Assembly: GCA_905221605.1 (NCBI GenBank) | Contig: CAJNDS010002057.1 | Location: forward strand, 70,087 to 134,086 | Source of the DNA: Symbiodinium natans | Taxonomy: Eukaryota; Sar; Dinophyceae; Suessiales; Symbiodiniaceae | Length of the DNA: 64,000 nt | Direction: 5' to 3' | Shown: positions 44,563 to 56,806 of the stretch, one piece after another | Numbering within the stretch: position 1 is the stretch's first letter | How the letters are laid out: every line of letters begins with the position of its first letter | The notes under the pieces: model-generated | Seen by the model: only the letters and a program-made list of their open reading frames with translations | Told to the model about the DNA's origin: nothing | Databases searched by the model: none | Program-made: the position numbers and the translations under genes

Positions 44563-45350
44563 CTAAGCAATTTGCGACGATTACGAAGACCTACTGGCCC
44601 AGTAAGTGTGCGCCTCATTCTGACTCTTTCAAGAAAGCAGCCAATCGTGAGTGTCATGCAGCCGCGCTGCGGGAGGAAGTCTTCTTGCCCTTGTTTCCGG
44701 CCTCGCAGAGTCGCGAAACTCAGCCTTGCCCATGGCAAACCGAAGGTTCTGGCCTGCTTGGCTGGCAAGCAGCGTGTGTGGGCCAGCTTCGTCAATGAGT
44801 CCAAAGTAACTCCCACAGCTCCGCCCAGGTTCTTGGACGAAGCATTCACGGAGTTGCCTCTGCAGAGGGCTTCCCCGAATGTTTTTATCCAATCATCTTT
44901 GGCGCACGAAACCGGCGGGCCTAACAGGAGAATTCCTTCCAAGAGGATGGGCACAGCTCTGGAGTCGATGATGCTCCACGCCGCTGTCAGTGCCAGGTCT
45001 AGCCTGTTGGTAGCAGGGACATCCGTCCGTGGCACCAACGGAATCCAACGGACAACAACCCGAGGCAGGGGCCCGCTCTCCAAATCAGCCGCCTTAAGCG
45101 GGAAGCGAGCCATGTCCAAGCTCAACCTGTCGGGAAAAAAGTCGACGATCACAGACATCACAGACGACAGGGCATTCGAAAGCGATCTTGCTGTGGCGTC
45201 AGTATGCCACCTTTCAACTGATTTCAACTGCTCTTCGGCACGTACACAAGCATACCCACAAGAGTCGTGGCCAGGGGGCTGTACACGAGACTGCAGCTCC
45301 TGCAGCGGGACATTCTGCAAGATCTGGCGCAGGAATATCTCCGACTGCAC
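44559..45350 (-). CDS. Probable large exon of an unrecognised gene
   Basis: A 263-codon minus frame. The part from about 45,190 to 44,790 is the most protein-like: SVMSVIVDFFPDRLSLDMAR, VVVRWIPLVPRTDVPATNRL and LLEGILLLGPPVSCAKDDW. The plus-strand frame over the same bases is rich in Arg, Ser and Pro, as expected for an antisense shadow. I do not recognise the family. An upstream part may lie at 45,943-45,500 in another frame (VEMALRLLVAVRSYLKLCW). A competing plus-strand stretch at 45,267-45,400 (QLLQRDILQDLAQEYLRLHT) is also protein-like, so the 5' boundary is uncertain. Confidence 0.45.
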   Translation of the reverse strand: MQSEIFLRQILQNVPLQELQSRVQPPGHDSCGYACVRAEEQLKSVERWHTDATARSLSNALSSVMSVIVDFFPDRLSLDMARFPLKAADLESGPLPRVVVRWIPLVPRTDVPATNRLDLALTAAWSIIDSRAVPILLEGILLLGPPVSCAKDDWIKTFGEALCRGNSVNASSKNLGGAVGVTLDSLTKLAHTRCLPAKQARTFGLPWARLSFATLRGRKQGQEDFLPQRGCMTLTIGCFLERVRMRRTLTGPVGLRNRRKLLS

Positions 45351-46189
45351 ACCATCCTGGCATGTGCATACGACTCACTTCGACACGACCCTGGTGGAAA
45401 TCCATTTGCCTTCAAAGCGTGCCCAGCAGCGGTCAGGCTACGCTCCTTCCCACAGGGCATGGGCTCACCACATCTCACCACAGCAGCTGCGACTTGCTTC
45501 TGAGATCGACCTTTTTTACAGCAGGCCTCTGAGATCGACCTAAAGTTGTCACCCCAACCCGTCCTCTCCAACTGCTGCACCCAAGAGGCCCAGCAAAGCT
45601 TCAAGTAGCTCCTGACAGCGACAAGCAACCGCAAAGCCATCTCAACGCCCCGGAACACCTCGAACCCTGAAAGAAAAGAGACTTTGTATTCGAAGGACCT
45701 ATTCCTCATGGAAGCCCTCTCTTGTGTCCCGCTCACGTGAAGCTGAACAGAAATAGCCTGAACCTTGTCATCGTTAGCCCTTTTTCCCCTTTTGGTACTG
45801 CCCCACTCCACACTGCAAACTGGCGGAGAACTTGGGTCCTGCATTTTCCAAGACCCTTTTGATATCACTTGCGCCACTTTGGGCTTCATCCGCCATGCCG
45901 GGGAGCCCTTGCAAAACCAAGGGCTACTTCCGTGACGTTGCAATTCTATACACTACCGCCCACAGGATCAGCCAAGTCGTGCCCACGACGGCATCCTCAG
46001 CAATCTCCGTACACCGTACGGCCGAAAACTCTCAGGTTCAGGCTGTTTTGGACCACCCTTCCAGGACTCTTTCTCTTCAGGACTCTCTATGACCCGTCTT
46101 TCCTCAAAACTTGCCCTGGGAATGTGGCTCTACTTGTTTCCAGGCATCCAAAACAAAGGAGCGGCGAAACCCCAGACCAGCTGGAGGCA

Positions 46190-48510
46190 GCTGAGAGATG
46201 AAACCCCAAACTAGGGATCCAATGGCGAAGGCGACGTTGAAGTACACACCTTAGGCGGGGCGATTCCCAAAAAAGCCTAGCTGCTGGCTACGAGTACTAT
46301 AGCCTGAAAGATGCTGCTAAACTGCACATCGTCATAAGCAGGGATAGCGCTATAATGGTCACTATAATGAGCACCCCAAATAAGGTTCTTACCAATTGCA
46401 ACTACGGTTACCGAACGTATCTCCCTAAATACCTCTGAACCTTCATGCAATGCCAGGTACCGCTGATGAGGGCTTGCATCTTGGCCTCTGTGCCAGTCCG
46501 GGCCAGACGACGCGCGTATTCCACCGTTGCAGTCCACACCCCTGCAAATGTCAGGCCATGCAATGGCTCCACCAACAGGACCAGCCATGGCCTCGACATA
46601 CGTACCGGAAAAGACCATAACATAAACAGCATATGTATGCAGCACTGGCAGCTTTAAGACACCACTTGCTCGGAAGCTGGATCTGGACAGCTCTTCGATC
46701 ACCAATTAGAGCATAATTAATCGGGCTGTGTCTGGTTGGGGCACAGTGTAGGTTTTGCTCCCCGCAGTGAGTCGGAAGGCCGCTGAGCCCAGTACAATAG
46801 AAGACAATGACTCATGAACCCCTGTGTTGGGATTCCAGCCTCTTCGGACGGTGCAGCCGAAGCGAAGGTGAACAACTGAACGCTCCCTTTTTGGTATTGT
46901 CCTTGTCCTAGATTCAGACATGAACTGTGGGCTGCAGGTGAGGAACTGGCTTCGTGGCAGAGCTGCATACAGCAAGCAGCGCAGTACCATGACCTTGCAG
47001 ACAACAAAGAAGCGTTCTGTCTAGCAGTCTAGAATGCTCATGAATGCTCTGCGCCCGATAGCTTGCCAGTTCGCTTTGCATCGCTGTACAAGGAGAAGTA
47101 AGCTTCCGGCAAACTCCGAGGCCCAAAGGACCGCGACCAAACTGTAGCCCCGCTTGCTCCAAAGGTCCCCGATGTACTTAAACACCGGAATCTCAAAAGT
47201 GCACATGACCTCAGAGCCATGTCAACCAACAAAAGGCTCCCATGTCGTGTGGCAGATATAGACATACAGCAGCTACGTGACAGCAGTCGCTGCGCCCAGG
47301 ATGACCCTTGGAACGTGGTCGAAGTCCTGCACCAAGAAGACCTGACCACAGACACTGACGAGACAGGTCCATGCCAGCTGCAGACTGCAAAAAGTGGCTT
47401 GCCGTCAAGCAGCATTCAGGTAATTCTCAACCAAGGAGGTGAGAAGACCGTACACAAGCAGGTTGATCAGCATCCAGATGGGCTCGAACTTGCATAAGTC
47501 TGCGAGCCACTCGCGGGTCGACAGCTTCTTTTCCACCCCCCCTTGTTGTGCTGGCCCCGGAGGGATGTCGTGCACAAAAAGCTGCACCACGAGGACATTG
47601 AGGCCCACGAGGATGCCATAAGAGAGGAAAATGGCATTTGTCCCGAAGATGTCAATCAGCTTCCCCGCAATCAAGGCCATGGCTCCCCATCCCACAGCGC
47701 TCCAGAGCCGCTGGTCTCCGTAAGCCTCGGAGGATCCTTGCTGGGACCTCCAGGGAGTTCCAGAGAGGTTGCTGTGGGAAGTCTCTTCATGGCGAGCAAG
47801 CTTCGTCTTTGATCTCCCTTGGGCCCCAAGTTGTACCCCTACGTAAAGAGCTCCCTTCCTCTACTCCCTCCCACTATGGCCCCGATATTTTCTCAGGGTA
47901 TCTTTCAACGGGTCCCCCAAAGCCAAGGGACTACAATCCAGGGGTCCGAAGGGGTCCAAGGAGTGTCCCTTCACAAGAAGCAAGTCGGGACTATACTCTA
48001 TAGGCGACTAAGTGTGAGACTTCTGCAGAAGGCCCAGAAGGCCCCCCACCTCTGTGACAGCACCTTCAGGCACAAACCATCCACGATCGGCCCGGACGGG
48101 GCCGTCACAAATCCCTGCAGCAGCGTGACGACCACCAGCAAAGGAAGGCTCCGCCCGACCACCGGCAACATGTACGAGAAGACGGTTGCAATACCAAGCA
48201 GGCTGGTGAAGGTGAGTATGCCTCTGTATGCACCGGATCGATCCACAAGTGAGGACCAAAAGAATCCACCCACAAAGGCCATCATAGGAACCAGCACCAG
48301 CAGCAAGCCCATCACTTTGCGGCTGAGGCCCAGGTCATGGTAGTACACAGTGATGAAGCGAATCAAACAAACGTTCGCGCCGAACAAAAGCATTTGAGTG
48401 ATTTTCAGCACCCAGAGAGGTGTGACTTTGACACTCCCCTGGCTCTTTTGGCTCTTCGCATCTGGCCTGTGGGCAAAGTCAGCGCTGCGCCGGGGTAGCG
48501 GTATTTTCAA
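46190..48510 (-). CDS. Major facilitator superfamily transporter, MFSD6 / MFS_1_like type, multi-exon
   Basis: Membrane transporter of unknown substrate. Seven exons can be placed on the minus strand. E1 48,510 to about 48,010 holds the N-terminal helices and the loop FFWSSLVDRSGAYRG. E2 is 47,726-47,414 (LWSAVGWGAMALIAGKLID). E3 is 47,341-47,282 (VFLVQDFDHVPRVILGAATA). E4 runs from 47,209 to about 47,110 (VMCTFEIPVFKYIGDLW). E5 runs from 46,993 to about 46,955 (VMVLRCLLYAALP). E6 is 46,591-46,461 (LLVEPLHGLTFAGVWTATVE). E7 runs from 46,249 to about 46,190 (VYFNVAFAIGSLVWGF). The E4 to E7 order and motifs (EIPVF, R-x-L-L-Y, EPLHG-x-TF, LISG) match the C-terminal half of MFSD6-like proteins. 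E2/E3 uses GC-AG; E3/E4 and E6/E7 use GT-AG and join cleanly. Exons 5' of E1 and after E7 are probably missing, because E1 has no clear ATG near its start. Confidence 0.85.
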
Positions 48511-48519
48511 GACTTGGTT

Positions 48520-49322
48520 TTTTTGCTACAGTATTGATTTACAGAGCTTGTTTGTTTTGGGGTCCCCAGGTCATGACGAGCATCTGGTCTGCGGACTCTG
48601 CAGAGGTGTGGCAGGCAGTCCGTGGACGAGGTGGCAAGAAGCCGGAAGCAAAATGAGGGCCCGGGAGCCGGCCAGAGACGAAGGCCTTTGAAACTCGCCC
48701 CCAACAGAATCTCCGGGTCTTGAGAAAAACAAATCGGACCCTCTACATCAGCTTGATAACGCTTGCGAAATCTCTCTGTTTTCCAACGAAGTCTGGGAGG
48801 CATCCTTGGGCAGCGCGCCGGGAAGCCAGTAGAGCAGACCCAAACTGCCGAGGCAAAAGAATTGGCCCAGCGGCTGCCTCTGCGGCCTCCGAGGCTTCGG
48901 AGGCTTCAGCGGCCACGCCATGGTCAACACTTCCGTGCAGATCTGCACGTTGAGGGTTTTGAATGTCAGGGTTCCTTTTATTTCAATATCCTGCTGAGCT
49001 CTGATGTGTTCGCAGAAGTCGATTGCTGGAGTTCTTGAACATGATCCGATCTTGAGCATGTGCTAGGCCCTGCGCTGGGCGCAAACCTCCATGACACATT
49101 TCAACCCCAGTCGAGTCAAGCTCACTATGCTGAGCCGCCTGGCAACAGGCTGTAAATCTTGCATTCCGTAGAATTCCGTGTGGTTTCCGTGGCTGGCTTT
49201 ATGAATCCACCGCGCCCCCAGACCAGAGACACGCCGGGACATACTTGGTCCTCCGACAGCGCATCTGTTGTTTCGTCCTGTGCGACACATGAGCAGATCA
49301 TGCCCCTCATGAGCTAGAGAAC
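48520..49322. other. Unassigned stretch upstream of the MFS gene
   Basis: Short frames on both strands, none persuasive; it may hold the 5' exons and promoter of the transporter. No motif can be assigned. Confidence 0.35.
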
Positions 49323-49327
49323 AAAAG

Positions 49328-49945
49328 TTGTCTGGCCTGTTTGTCCGCTTCGTGGTCACTTGGTCCGATGATCCACTTGAGGTCATGGACTGTACGGATG
49401 CCCTGCCCGAGAAGCTTCTCACGTGTTACACCGATTGGAGAGACATCAAAAACTGCACTGAGACTGTACCGAATCAATGCACACTTGTTCAACACGTTTT
49501 CCGCCATGTGGGGAAGGGCAAGGCAGCGTTGAACCATGCGCCTTCCTTGTCAGAAGGGCATGGTGAATGTCGGCAACCTTGCAGCAGCACCACAGTACTC
49601 GTGACTTGCCAGTACCGCCGCATGGATCAGGCTTATCATGCCAAGCGTTTGGCAAGACCTTGCTTGGACGGCAGCAGCCTCTTTGTTGCAGACTTCTTCC
49701 TGAGATGTGAACGTGGCAAAACCTGTTTCGTGCGTCCGCTCGAGCCCCGGTTTTTCACAAGACAAGCCTTTGGCAAAGAAAGCGGCTGTGTCGTGCACCT
49801 TACAGCTTGGAATCCAAGGCTCGGCTCGGAGGTCTTCTTTGGCACAGCCTTCGGAAAGTTCTGAGCGATGTTTGCCATGCACAGGCTTCCAACCAGAGTG
49901 GATTCTGTGAGTGGCCTCAGATGCCTTGCGCATGAAGCGTCCCAA
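49328..49945. CDS. Ambiguous coding block (either strand)
   Basis: The plus frame 49,328-49,864 (178 codons) contains SDDPLEVMDCTDALPEKLLT and LFVADFFLRCERGKTCFV. The minus frame 49,945-49,550 (131 codons) contains HDTAAFFAKGLSCEKPGL and TSQEEVCNKEAAAVQARSC. Both look moderately protein-like. The minus strand would fit the direction of the neighbours and the plus frame is the longer. No family recognised. Confidence 0.3.
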
Positions 49946-49979
49946 GAGGTCTTCTGGAAGCTGCGCAGCCTAAAGGCGT

Positions 49980-50030
49980 GTGGTGGTGTCTGTGTCTGTG
50001 TCTGTCTGTGTCTGAATGTGTCTGTGTACG
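49980..50030 (+). repeat. Degenerate (GTGTCT)n tract
   Basis: GTGTCTGTGTCTGTGTCTGT followed by variants. Confidence 0.85.
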
Positions 50031-50241
50031 GCCAGTATCTGAGCATCTACGGGAGCGGCATCGCCGTGATGTTGATGCTCAGGTTGCAGCCCCGCCCTCC
50101 AAAGAGTCGTGGACCTGCTGCCAGACCTGACTGCGTCTCACTGCGTGACTGATGCCAATGATACGGAAGTAATCGACTCCCGAGCGCCACGCGGAGCCCT
50201 GAATCCGGCTTGTCTGGCGGATCGGCTGCCAGTTGACCATC

Positions 50242-50845
50242 TCAGTTCACATCAGCATGGTTCAGACGTCGTGAGGCTGATGGAATGAACAACTGACCCG
50301 AAGCTTTCACTAGGATGCCCGGCCCGCTCTGGCTGCCTTGGCGGGTGTTTGGCTCCAAGGAGCTATGGGACCATGCCGATCCACTCTGCCTGGTGACTTG
50401 CCCAAAACAATTGCAGCCGAAGGTGCCATTCTGACGAGATATCGGGCTTCTGCCATGACGGCAGTGATGATGCCTGCTTGAGCTACAGATTTGAAGAAGC
50501 AAACGCCCCAAGACGAGTGCACATGGTCGGTGGTGAGGTGTTGCGCAGGAACTGGCCTCTTTGGCTTTGCCGGCACCTTTGGCCGGAGGCGGCCCTTTGG
50601 CAGGACCTTTTCCCTTGCCCTTCTTGGGCACCTGCCAAAACATCATGGTAGATGGGCACGGAGGAAAATGTGATGGCGCTGTTTTGGCCTGAGGTGCATT
50701 TGTGGTTGGAGGAGCCTCCTTGGCAACATCGGCATGGTGCGCCAACAGTGTTGTGCAAACACTGTCCCTCCATCACCGCTTGCAGCGTGGGGCGCCCCGA
50801 CGTTTTCGGCCATGCGTGGGCAGGAACTTTGAGGCCATGCTCCAC
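50242..50845 (-). CDS. Probable exon(s) with a Lys-Gly/Pro-Ala-rich segment
   Basis: The minus frame near 50,640-50,560 reads VPKKGKGKGPAKGPPPAKGA, a basic low-complexity linker typical of many dinoflagellate proteins. Just upstream another frame reads GLKVPAHAWPKTSGRPTLQA. The rest of the longer frame is unremarkable. The product is unknown; if real, the basic segment may bind nucleic acid (inference from composition only). Confidence 0.35.
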
Positions 50846-51091
50846 AGAACGACAAGAAGTGGACCCCCAAAGGCTTCGACAACTAGTGCGGCGCTTGTAC
50901 GGAAGAGTGCAAGAACAGGCTGGTGCTGGAAGTGCTAGAATACTGCTGGAATACTGCTGGAATGCGAGGCCAAGATGACTTGGCTCCAGCTAAACGTAAC
51001 CCGGGCTTGTCTGCAATAACTTTTTACTGACAAGCCAAGCTGCGAAAAAACAAAAACACAACATGCACTCTAATAACTCTAATGCGAACGG

Positions 51092-51580
51092 TTAGGGGGG
51101 ATGATCTGTGCATGGGATTCTGGCAATTTCAGGCTTATCAGCTCTGAGGCCACATCTGGTCAGATGCCTTGGCCTTCTCTGGCATAGCCAACATGGCTTT
51201 AGCTGCAAGCTGCAGGACCGAAGCCTGGGAACGAGAGCTTCCCTTGCGGCTTCCTGCACGCACGGTGTTGGGATGTGTTCGGCCTCCATGCGCTGATTCC
51301 GCCTGTAGCGCTTGACCATGCTCAAGACTTCGGACAGAGCCTGCAACGATGCCTGGCGCCGGACTGGATGACGGAATGTCTGCAACATGTGTAACTTTGC
51401 CGACAAGGACCGGGGCATCCCCAGCAGCCAAATGGACTTGAGCCTCTCACAGAATCTCGCCAGGTTCCGAAAAGCATCTGGATGTCTGTGGTCTACGCGG
51501 TCTGCACCATGCTTACATGTTGCGTCGCTGGGAGATGTATTTCCTGCCAGGCCCCAGGCCAGAGCATACAAGCACTTCAT
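51092..51580 (-). CDS. Probable exon of an unrecognised helical protein
   Basis: The minus frame contains LARFCERLKSIWLLGMPRSL, KLHMLQTFRHPVRRQASLQA and LSEVLSMVKRYRRNQRM. The helical leucine pattern and the arginine-rich surface recall alpha-solenoid proteins, without enough to name one. After about 51,250 another minus frame (LAAKAMLAMPEKAKASDQMW) looks better, suggesting a frame change through an intron. Confidence 0.4.
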   Translation of the reverse strand: MKCLYALAWGLAGNTSPSDATCKHGADRVDHRHPDAFRNLARFCERLKSIWLLGMPRSLSAKLHMLQTFRHPVRRQASLQALSEVLSMVKRYRRNQRMEAEHIPTPCVQEAAREALVPRLRSCSLQLKPCWLCQRRPRHLTRCGLRADKPEIARIPCTDHPP

Positions 51581-51796
51581 CGCCCCAGACCTCTTCTCAG
51601 AGCATGTGGAGCAAGGCCATCGGCTTCTTCTGCGGTCTTTGGCAGAAACTGCGGTCCACGCGAGTCAGCTATGTCCCAGTACAGGCCCAGCGCCTGGTGC
51701 CTGAGGACATGATAAGACACAAGAGCAGCAGAAGATAGCAGAAGTAACACCGCCGTAGGCTGCAGTGCATGTTCATGTCGACTCGTACGGAAGCAT

Positions 51797-53091
51797 CACG
51801 GCGGGGAGGATTGCCCAGGATGAAACGAAGTCAACTTGAGTACACCAAGGCAAGCACAGGGTCCCCAGGGCCTCAGTTTGGCCTTGGAAGCTGTGGCTCT
51901 TGAAGGCTTTTGAATCACTTGATATTCACTTGATTCATGGGCTGTCAGTACGCTGCTTCTCTTTCCAGCTAGGCAGCCCGACGTCCGGAATCGCAGAGTG
52001 CACGGAAGCACTGGAATAAAGCTGTGGCCTGAACCAGCTTCACAAAAGTCCACAACTCTGCATCAACGCAGCGCTGTTCAACCTTGGATCATTCCCAAGC
52101 GCATGTATCTGAGATGCGGCATCTGCCGACTACGACTTCCTGCCCTATTAATCCTTTGATGGAAGCTGAGCAGAGGCTGAGCTTCTGTTCGACGTGAGCC
52201 TCTCCAGCCACGTCCCCGCATGCTCTGCTCTCTGTTGCCAAGCGTGATGCTTCCTGCATGGCCTGGGTTGCTCGGGGCGAAACAAATTTCAAAGAGCCCC
52301 TTACAGATTGCAGAGGCAGTCACGGCGAGAACGCGAATGTAAAAGATAAGACTTCTGCTGCAAGCGATTCAGGATCTTGCTGATGCGTGATGTTTCATGC
52401 TGCCACCATGGAGTTTTCTCTGGGTCGGGATGCCTTCGTGGCTTTGACAATTTCTTCTACTTTCCTGTGTATGGGTTGTTTGATGTTGTTCGGCGCCCCA
52501 TATACGGCTTTCTGTGGAAGAATGCTCCAAACCGTAAAGCTAGGGTCCAGGCATCTTGTAGCCTTCCGCTCGCAATCTGCGCATCCTTTTCAAGCTTTGC
52601 GCTCTCGCGGGTGCTCAGCGGCAAACACTAAAACGCAAAGAACCAAAGAACTGAGCTCGGAAACCGTCAGAAGCCGCCGCGCTCCAAGCTCACCGGCAGC
52701 CTGCAGCGCAACTTAAGAGCCCACTTGAATAGAAGGGTCCCTTGATGCGATCCAACTCGGAGGTTCTATCCCAGAGCGAACGCTTCAGCCACGTGCCGAG
52801 GAGGCTAAGGGCTCGGGCATCTTGGAGACCAGCTGACAGCTCTTGTGCCTGCGAGAGGATCAGAATCCCGGTTTTAATAAATGCTCCGAGGATCAACTGT
52901 CTTGTACCAGTACAATAATTCGTGAAAGTGGGAATTGTCTTTAAAGAAGTACATGAAAGAACATGGTACGTGTTGGAGATGCACCTCCTTGGCTTGCTGA
53001 AGCGCCAGGAGGGAGGCGGAGGCCGCCAAGTTGGCCCTGCGAGGATCGTTCTCCCCGCTATATCTCCCGCCATATTGGATTTGATTCTAAG
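51797..53091. other. Unassigned nuclear-type stretch
   Basis: Open frames of up to 171 residues (53,205-52,690 minus) run through a TATATA tract at 53,096-53,114 and show no motif. I see no supportable gene. Confidence 0.35.
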
Positions 53092-53095
53092 TGTT

Positions 53096-53114
53096 ACATA
53101 TATATATATATATA
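53096..53114. repeat. (TA)n microsatellite
   Basis: ACATATATATATATATATAA, a short alternating AT tract. Confidence 0.9.
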
Positions 53115-54256
53115 ATACGCGCGATAAGTGGATAAGAACCAGTATGGCTCCATGCCATGTGCCTGGCAGCCGCGAGGAGGGCGGATGCCAGCTGACTGGC
53201 ACCATCCTCGCAAGAAAGGCTCATTGAACTTCCAAAAGGCGAAGCTGCAAATTCGGTTGGAAAACTTTGCAGCTTGTAACCGTATTGTAGCCGCCTTCCC
53301 AAGCTGCCGGCAAACGTTCAAGGCCTCTGCTGTGCAGAGATGTACTTGTTTCGGATTTGCACAGGCCCACATGGGCCACCGTGGTCCGACCGACGTGGCT
53401 GCTTAGGGCAGTGCCGTATCTGCTGCTTGTTGGGCCTTCGACCTTGATTGCAACGCCGGCGCGCGGTTTGTCTCAACACAAAGTCTGCCATGTCCAAGGG
53501 AGCGGCACACTGCCCACATCCAAGTGGACCGACACACCCGCAATCAACCTGAGCCGGGTTTGGGAATGTTGGCCACATGGATTAGCTCCACCAGCTCGGG
53601 CCAGGCTGCATTTCGGCCAAAGCATTGTTCTCCTTAGCCTTGCGAAACCGGATCGCCGCCTATGCAGTGTGCGCCACAACGAGCACCACTCAACGGGACA
53701 GCGACAAGTGAGGCTTGGCCTCCCCGAGCACCTCAAGAGCCTCTTCATGGTGGCTGGCAGAAACCTTGAGGAAGGATATAGGAACTTCAGGAGACGCAAT
53801 GTACATCAGCCACAGCCACTCGGAAACTGAGAAAAGCGGACGCGGGCTATACAGAATGAGGGCATATAGGAGCCGGGAGCCGGGTTTCGGGCGCCAACAG
53901 CCCCGCGAACCACCAGCTACGAAAAAGGGTGTTCCATTCTGCTTATCGTCTGGATGCATCCTGCTCGGCTTGAGCAGCCGAGGTTGCGACTACTGGACAA
54001 GGCTATCCAAGCTATGCAGAGGAAGTCCGCTTCCCTAGAGATTCTCGTTCGGTTGTCGCTCACGCAATGCAAGCCGTACCATAGGAGTGAAATCTATTGC
54101 TGGTTTTCGATCGGATTTCATCTGCTGATGTCCACATTGATTTGGTTGCACAGAAGTGCGACTGTGCAACTCTGGTTGTTGAGAGACAGGCCTGGAAAGC
54201 GCGGCTCCCTCACTTAGGCTTCACGCAGATTCAATACAACTTTGCCAAAAATGTGC

Positions 54257-54357
<101 letters not shown>

Positions 54358-54379
54358 CAAGTCGGAACTCGCATTTCTT

Positions 54380-55101
54380 CGGCTATACCAGGCTGGGCCG
54401 AGGAGAGGTTGGCAATAACTAAGGCAGGCACCAGTTGTTCGGCCAGCACAGTCAACCTCGTAAAGGAATCGTTTGTGTGGCGTGGAGGACAAGCGAAGGG
54501 GAGCGCTTCGTAAGCTCGACGCGCTTTGGCCTCACCCACGCTGTCAAAATGTGCTCGCAGTAAAGAGGCTGCCTCGGTATACTCAGCAAAAACTGAGCCA
54601 TCGGGCAGTGGGTCGCTTTTGCAGCAGCCCCATAGCGGGCTCGGTTGCCGGCATTCTTTGCAGCCAACTGCGCCACATCCTGAGCATCTACGCTTTGAAG
54701 AGTTGCTGAGACATTGAGTCTCGTTATGTCTCGTTGAAGCTTGCGGAGTCGCTTTCTCACGGACACGTTTGTATCGCAGACGGGCCGGATTTGATGGCAC
54801 CATGGGTCCAAGATGGTCCAAGCCCCGCACGGGGCGGCCCTTCAACATCTCCACCTTGGCGACCTCAGCTGCTCGGGGCGCAAAGGCACAAGCGTCGTAT
54901 TCTGGGACTGGGGCACAGGCAACCTCCAAAAGCACCCTTGCTTCCCCTTTGTAGTCCTTTTGCGTCCACCGCATAAAAGGCATGACAAGTGCTTTCTCGC
55001 ATCTCCTTCAAGCGCTTGAAGATGGATTCAGCTGCTTGTCCAGCTTCTGTAGCCTCAATGACCTGGCATAGTTGCCATGCGGGTGTCACGAATACATTCA
55101 T
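54380..55101 (-). CDS. Probable exons of an unrecognised minus-strand gene
   Basis: Three coding-like blocks occur. At 55,080-54,990 there is WQLCQVIEATEAGQAAESIF followed by KRLKEMREST. At 54,983-54,840 there is KDYKGEARVLLEVACAPVPE. At 54,605-54,380 there is SVFAEYTEAASLLRAHFDSV and LTVLAEQLVPALVIANLSS. They alternate frames, so small introns are likely. The helices and surface charge look real, but no family is recognised. The frame ends by running into the (GT)n repeat. Confidence 0.45.
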
Positions 55102-55609
55102 ACATTCGGTGCGGGGCTAGGGCCTAGGGGCACCCTGCAGGGTACTGTGCGGGGTGCGTTTGCGGGAAAAAATGCGAAGCGAGCTCGAAATCGGTTACAT
55201 GATTGAGCAACACACTCCTGAACTCACGTTGGGTATGCTTTTGTGTGGCACACGGGTTCACGTTGAAAGTTGTACATGTAGGGCCACAATCGTAGCCATG
55301 TCTTTTGGAAACATGTCTATGAAAGAAGAAGACCGGAAATCGGTCACAAATCTACGGGTTTAAAGATAAAACTTGAGAGAAGAGGACTTCGACACCTATT
55401 AACTGTTAAATCGTTCGACTCTGAAACAATCGAACTCCAGACCTTCAAACTGTGAAATCTTTTCAAAGTCGGGATGTGCGAAAGTTTGGAGATTGAGCTT
55501 GAGAAGAGGCGATCGGGCTCGAATGATTGAACTTTGGACTGGACTCTGTCGGGCTTGAACATTTGGAGTTTGAAAGCTGCTTGTACCCACATATTCTCAG
55601 AAATCGAAC

Positions 55610-55864
55610 TCAAAAGTAGAGTTTGGCCGTTGATTCTATCTTCCGGACCTCGTCCACAGCTATGCTCAGCTCCGCGATCTCACAAAGGCTGTTGGCAACC
55701 TTGGTCGGCAACACCGGAGGTTGCAAGCTAACAGTGCAAGTTGCGCAAGGCATCGAGAAGCGTTCACCAGCCTGGGGGAGCATTTGCATCTGGCGGTAGA
55801 GCTCCAAACGGCGCTTCGCGAAACCTTTTGTGGCAGGGATGGACGAGGAAGTGGACCCTTCCAT
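55610..55864 (-). CDS. Probable exon, same direction
   Basis: Contains GFAKRRLELYRQMQMLPQAG and LCEIAELSIAVDEVRKIEST, both helical. Probably part of the same gene as the blocks at 54.4-55.1 and 56.1-57.7 kb. Confidence 0.4.
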   Translation of the reverse strand: MEGSTSSSIPATKGFAKRRLELYRQMQMLPQAGERFSMPCATCTVSLQPPVLPTKVANSLCEIAELSIAVDEVRKIESTAKLYF

Positions 55865-56109
55865 CTACGTTCTGCTTTAGGGTTTTGGGATGCTTGGGAC
55901 GATTAATTAGCTGATTTCATTGAGTCCCGCACGCATGGCTTCTGCTTCATTCCGCCGTCTCCGCAACATACCAATGGTCCATGACAGGAACTCCTGTGAA
56001 CTCCGCTCGATAAGTTCGATGGGTGCGTGCATCAGACCCCCGATGGATGCCCAGCGACCGTTCCGCTACTGCCATACCTGCATGCATCCAAGCTGCCAAC
56101 TCCCCTTCC

Positions 56110-56806
56110 CTATCGCGCCGCTCTTGAAGCAGCTGACGGGCCTTTCTGATTTCTGGAGGTGACCATCAAGAGCACAAATGCTGTGAGTTCCCTGGCCTCA
56201 TCTGCTGCCCGAAGGCCTTCTTCTAGCCGATGTGCGCTCCATGCAATCTGCGCAACTCGTCGGAGTGTGGCCACCAATGCCTGAACATCGCCTGGCACAG
56301 TGCTGAGCTTTCGTGTTCCTGGAGTCTTGCACAGGTTCTCTCTCTCCCGTCAATCTGACTCAGGCCGCGGCCCAAGTCACGGAAGCGCTGTAAGGCAGAG
56401 AGCTCAGCGTCCAGACCGCCGTTCTGCTCGGCAGTGGTCTGTAGGTCAAGGTACCCTTCATGCACTGCCGCTGTCATGCAGGGCAGAAGGCGGCATAGGC
56501 CACACCGCAACGCACTAAATTCGCCTTATGTCTGCGGATGATTCTTTGCAAAGCTCTGTTGACCCGGCTCGTCCAAATGGTGTGTCGCGCTCTTTTGTCC
56601 AGGCCATGACCTAGACTCATGCTTGGCCTTCGCAATGACACCTGATTAGAGTGAAGCGGCAGTGGCAGGGGGCCATTCGATTTGAACAGCAACATGCTGT
56701 TGCAATAGTGCAGCTGTCCGATATTCCAAGTGTGGAAGGATACCTTATCGGGCATTTGCGGCTTCGCATTGTCTTCTGATGCTCTTGGTCTAGCTGGGCC
56801 GGCCAT
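56110..56806 (-). CDS. Probable exons of the same minus-strand gene
   Basis: At 56,500-56,320 the frame reads AAVHEGYLDLQTTAEQNGGL and ELSALQRFRDLGRGLSQIDG. At 56,290-56,150 another frame reads VQALVATLRRVAQIAWSAHR and LEEGLRAADEARELTAF. Upstream, at 56,740-56,660, there is NIGQLHYCNSMLLFKSNGPL. These are among the most protein-like stretches in the right third. The protein would be largely helical, perhaps coiled-coil. Function unknown. Confidence 0.45.

Noticed and set aside
44572-45543. 323-codon plus-strand frame
   Set aside because: Composition is Arg/Ser/Pro-rich without hydrophobic patterning; the minus-strand frame beneath it looks like a real protein.
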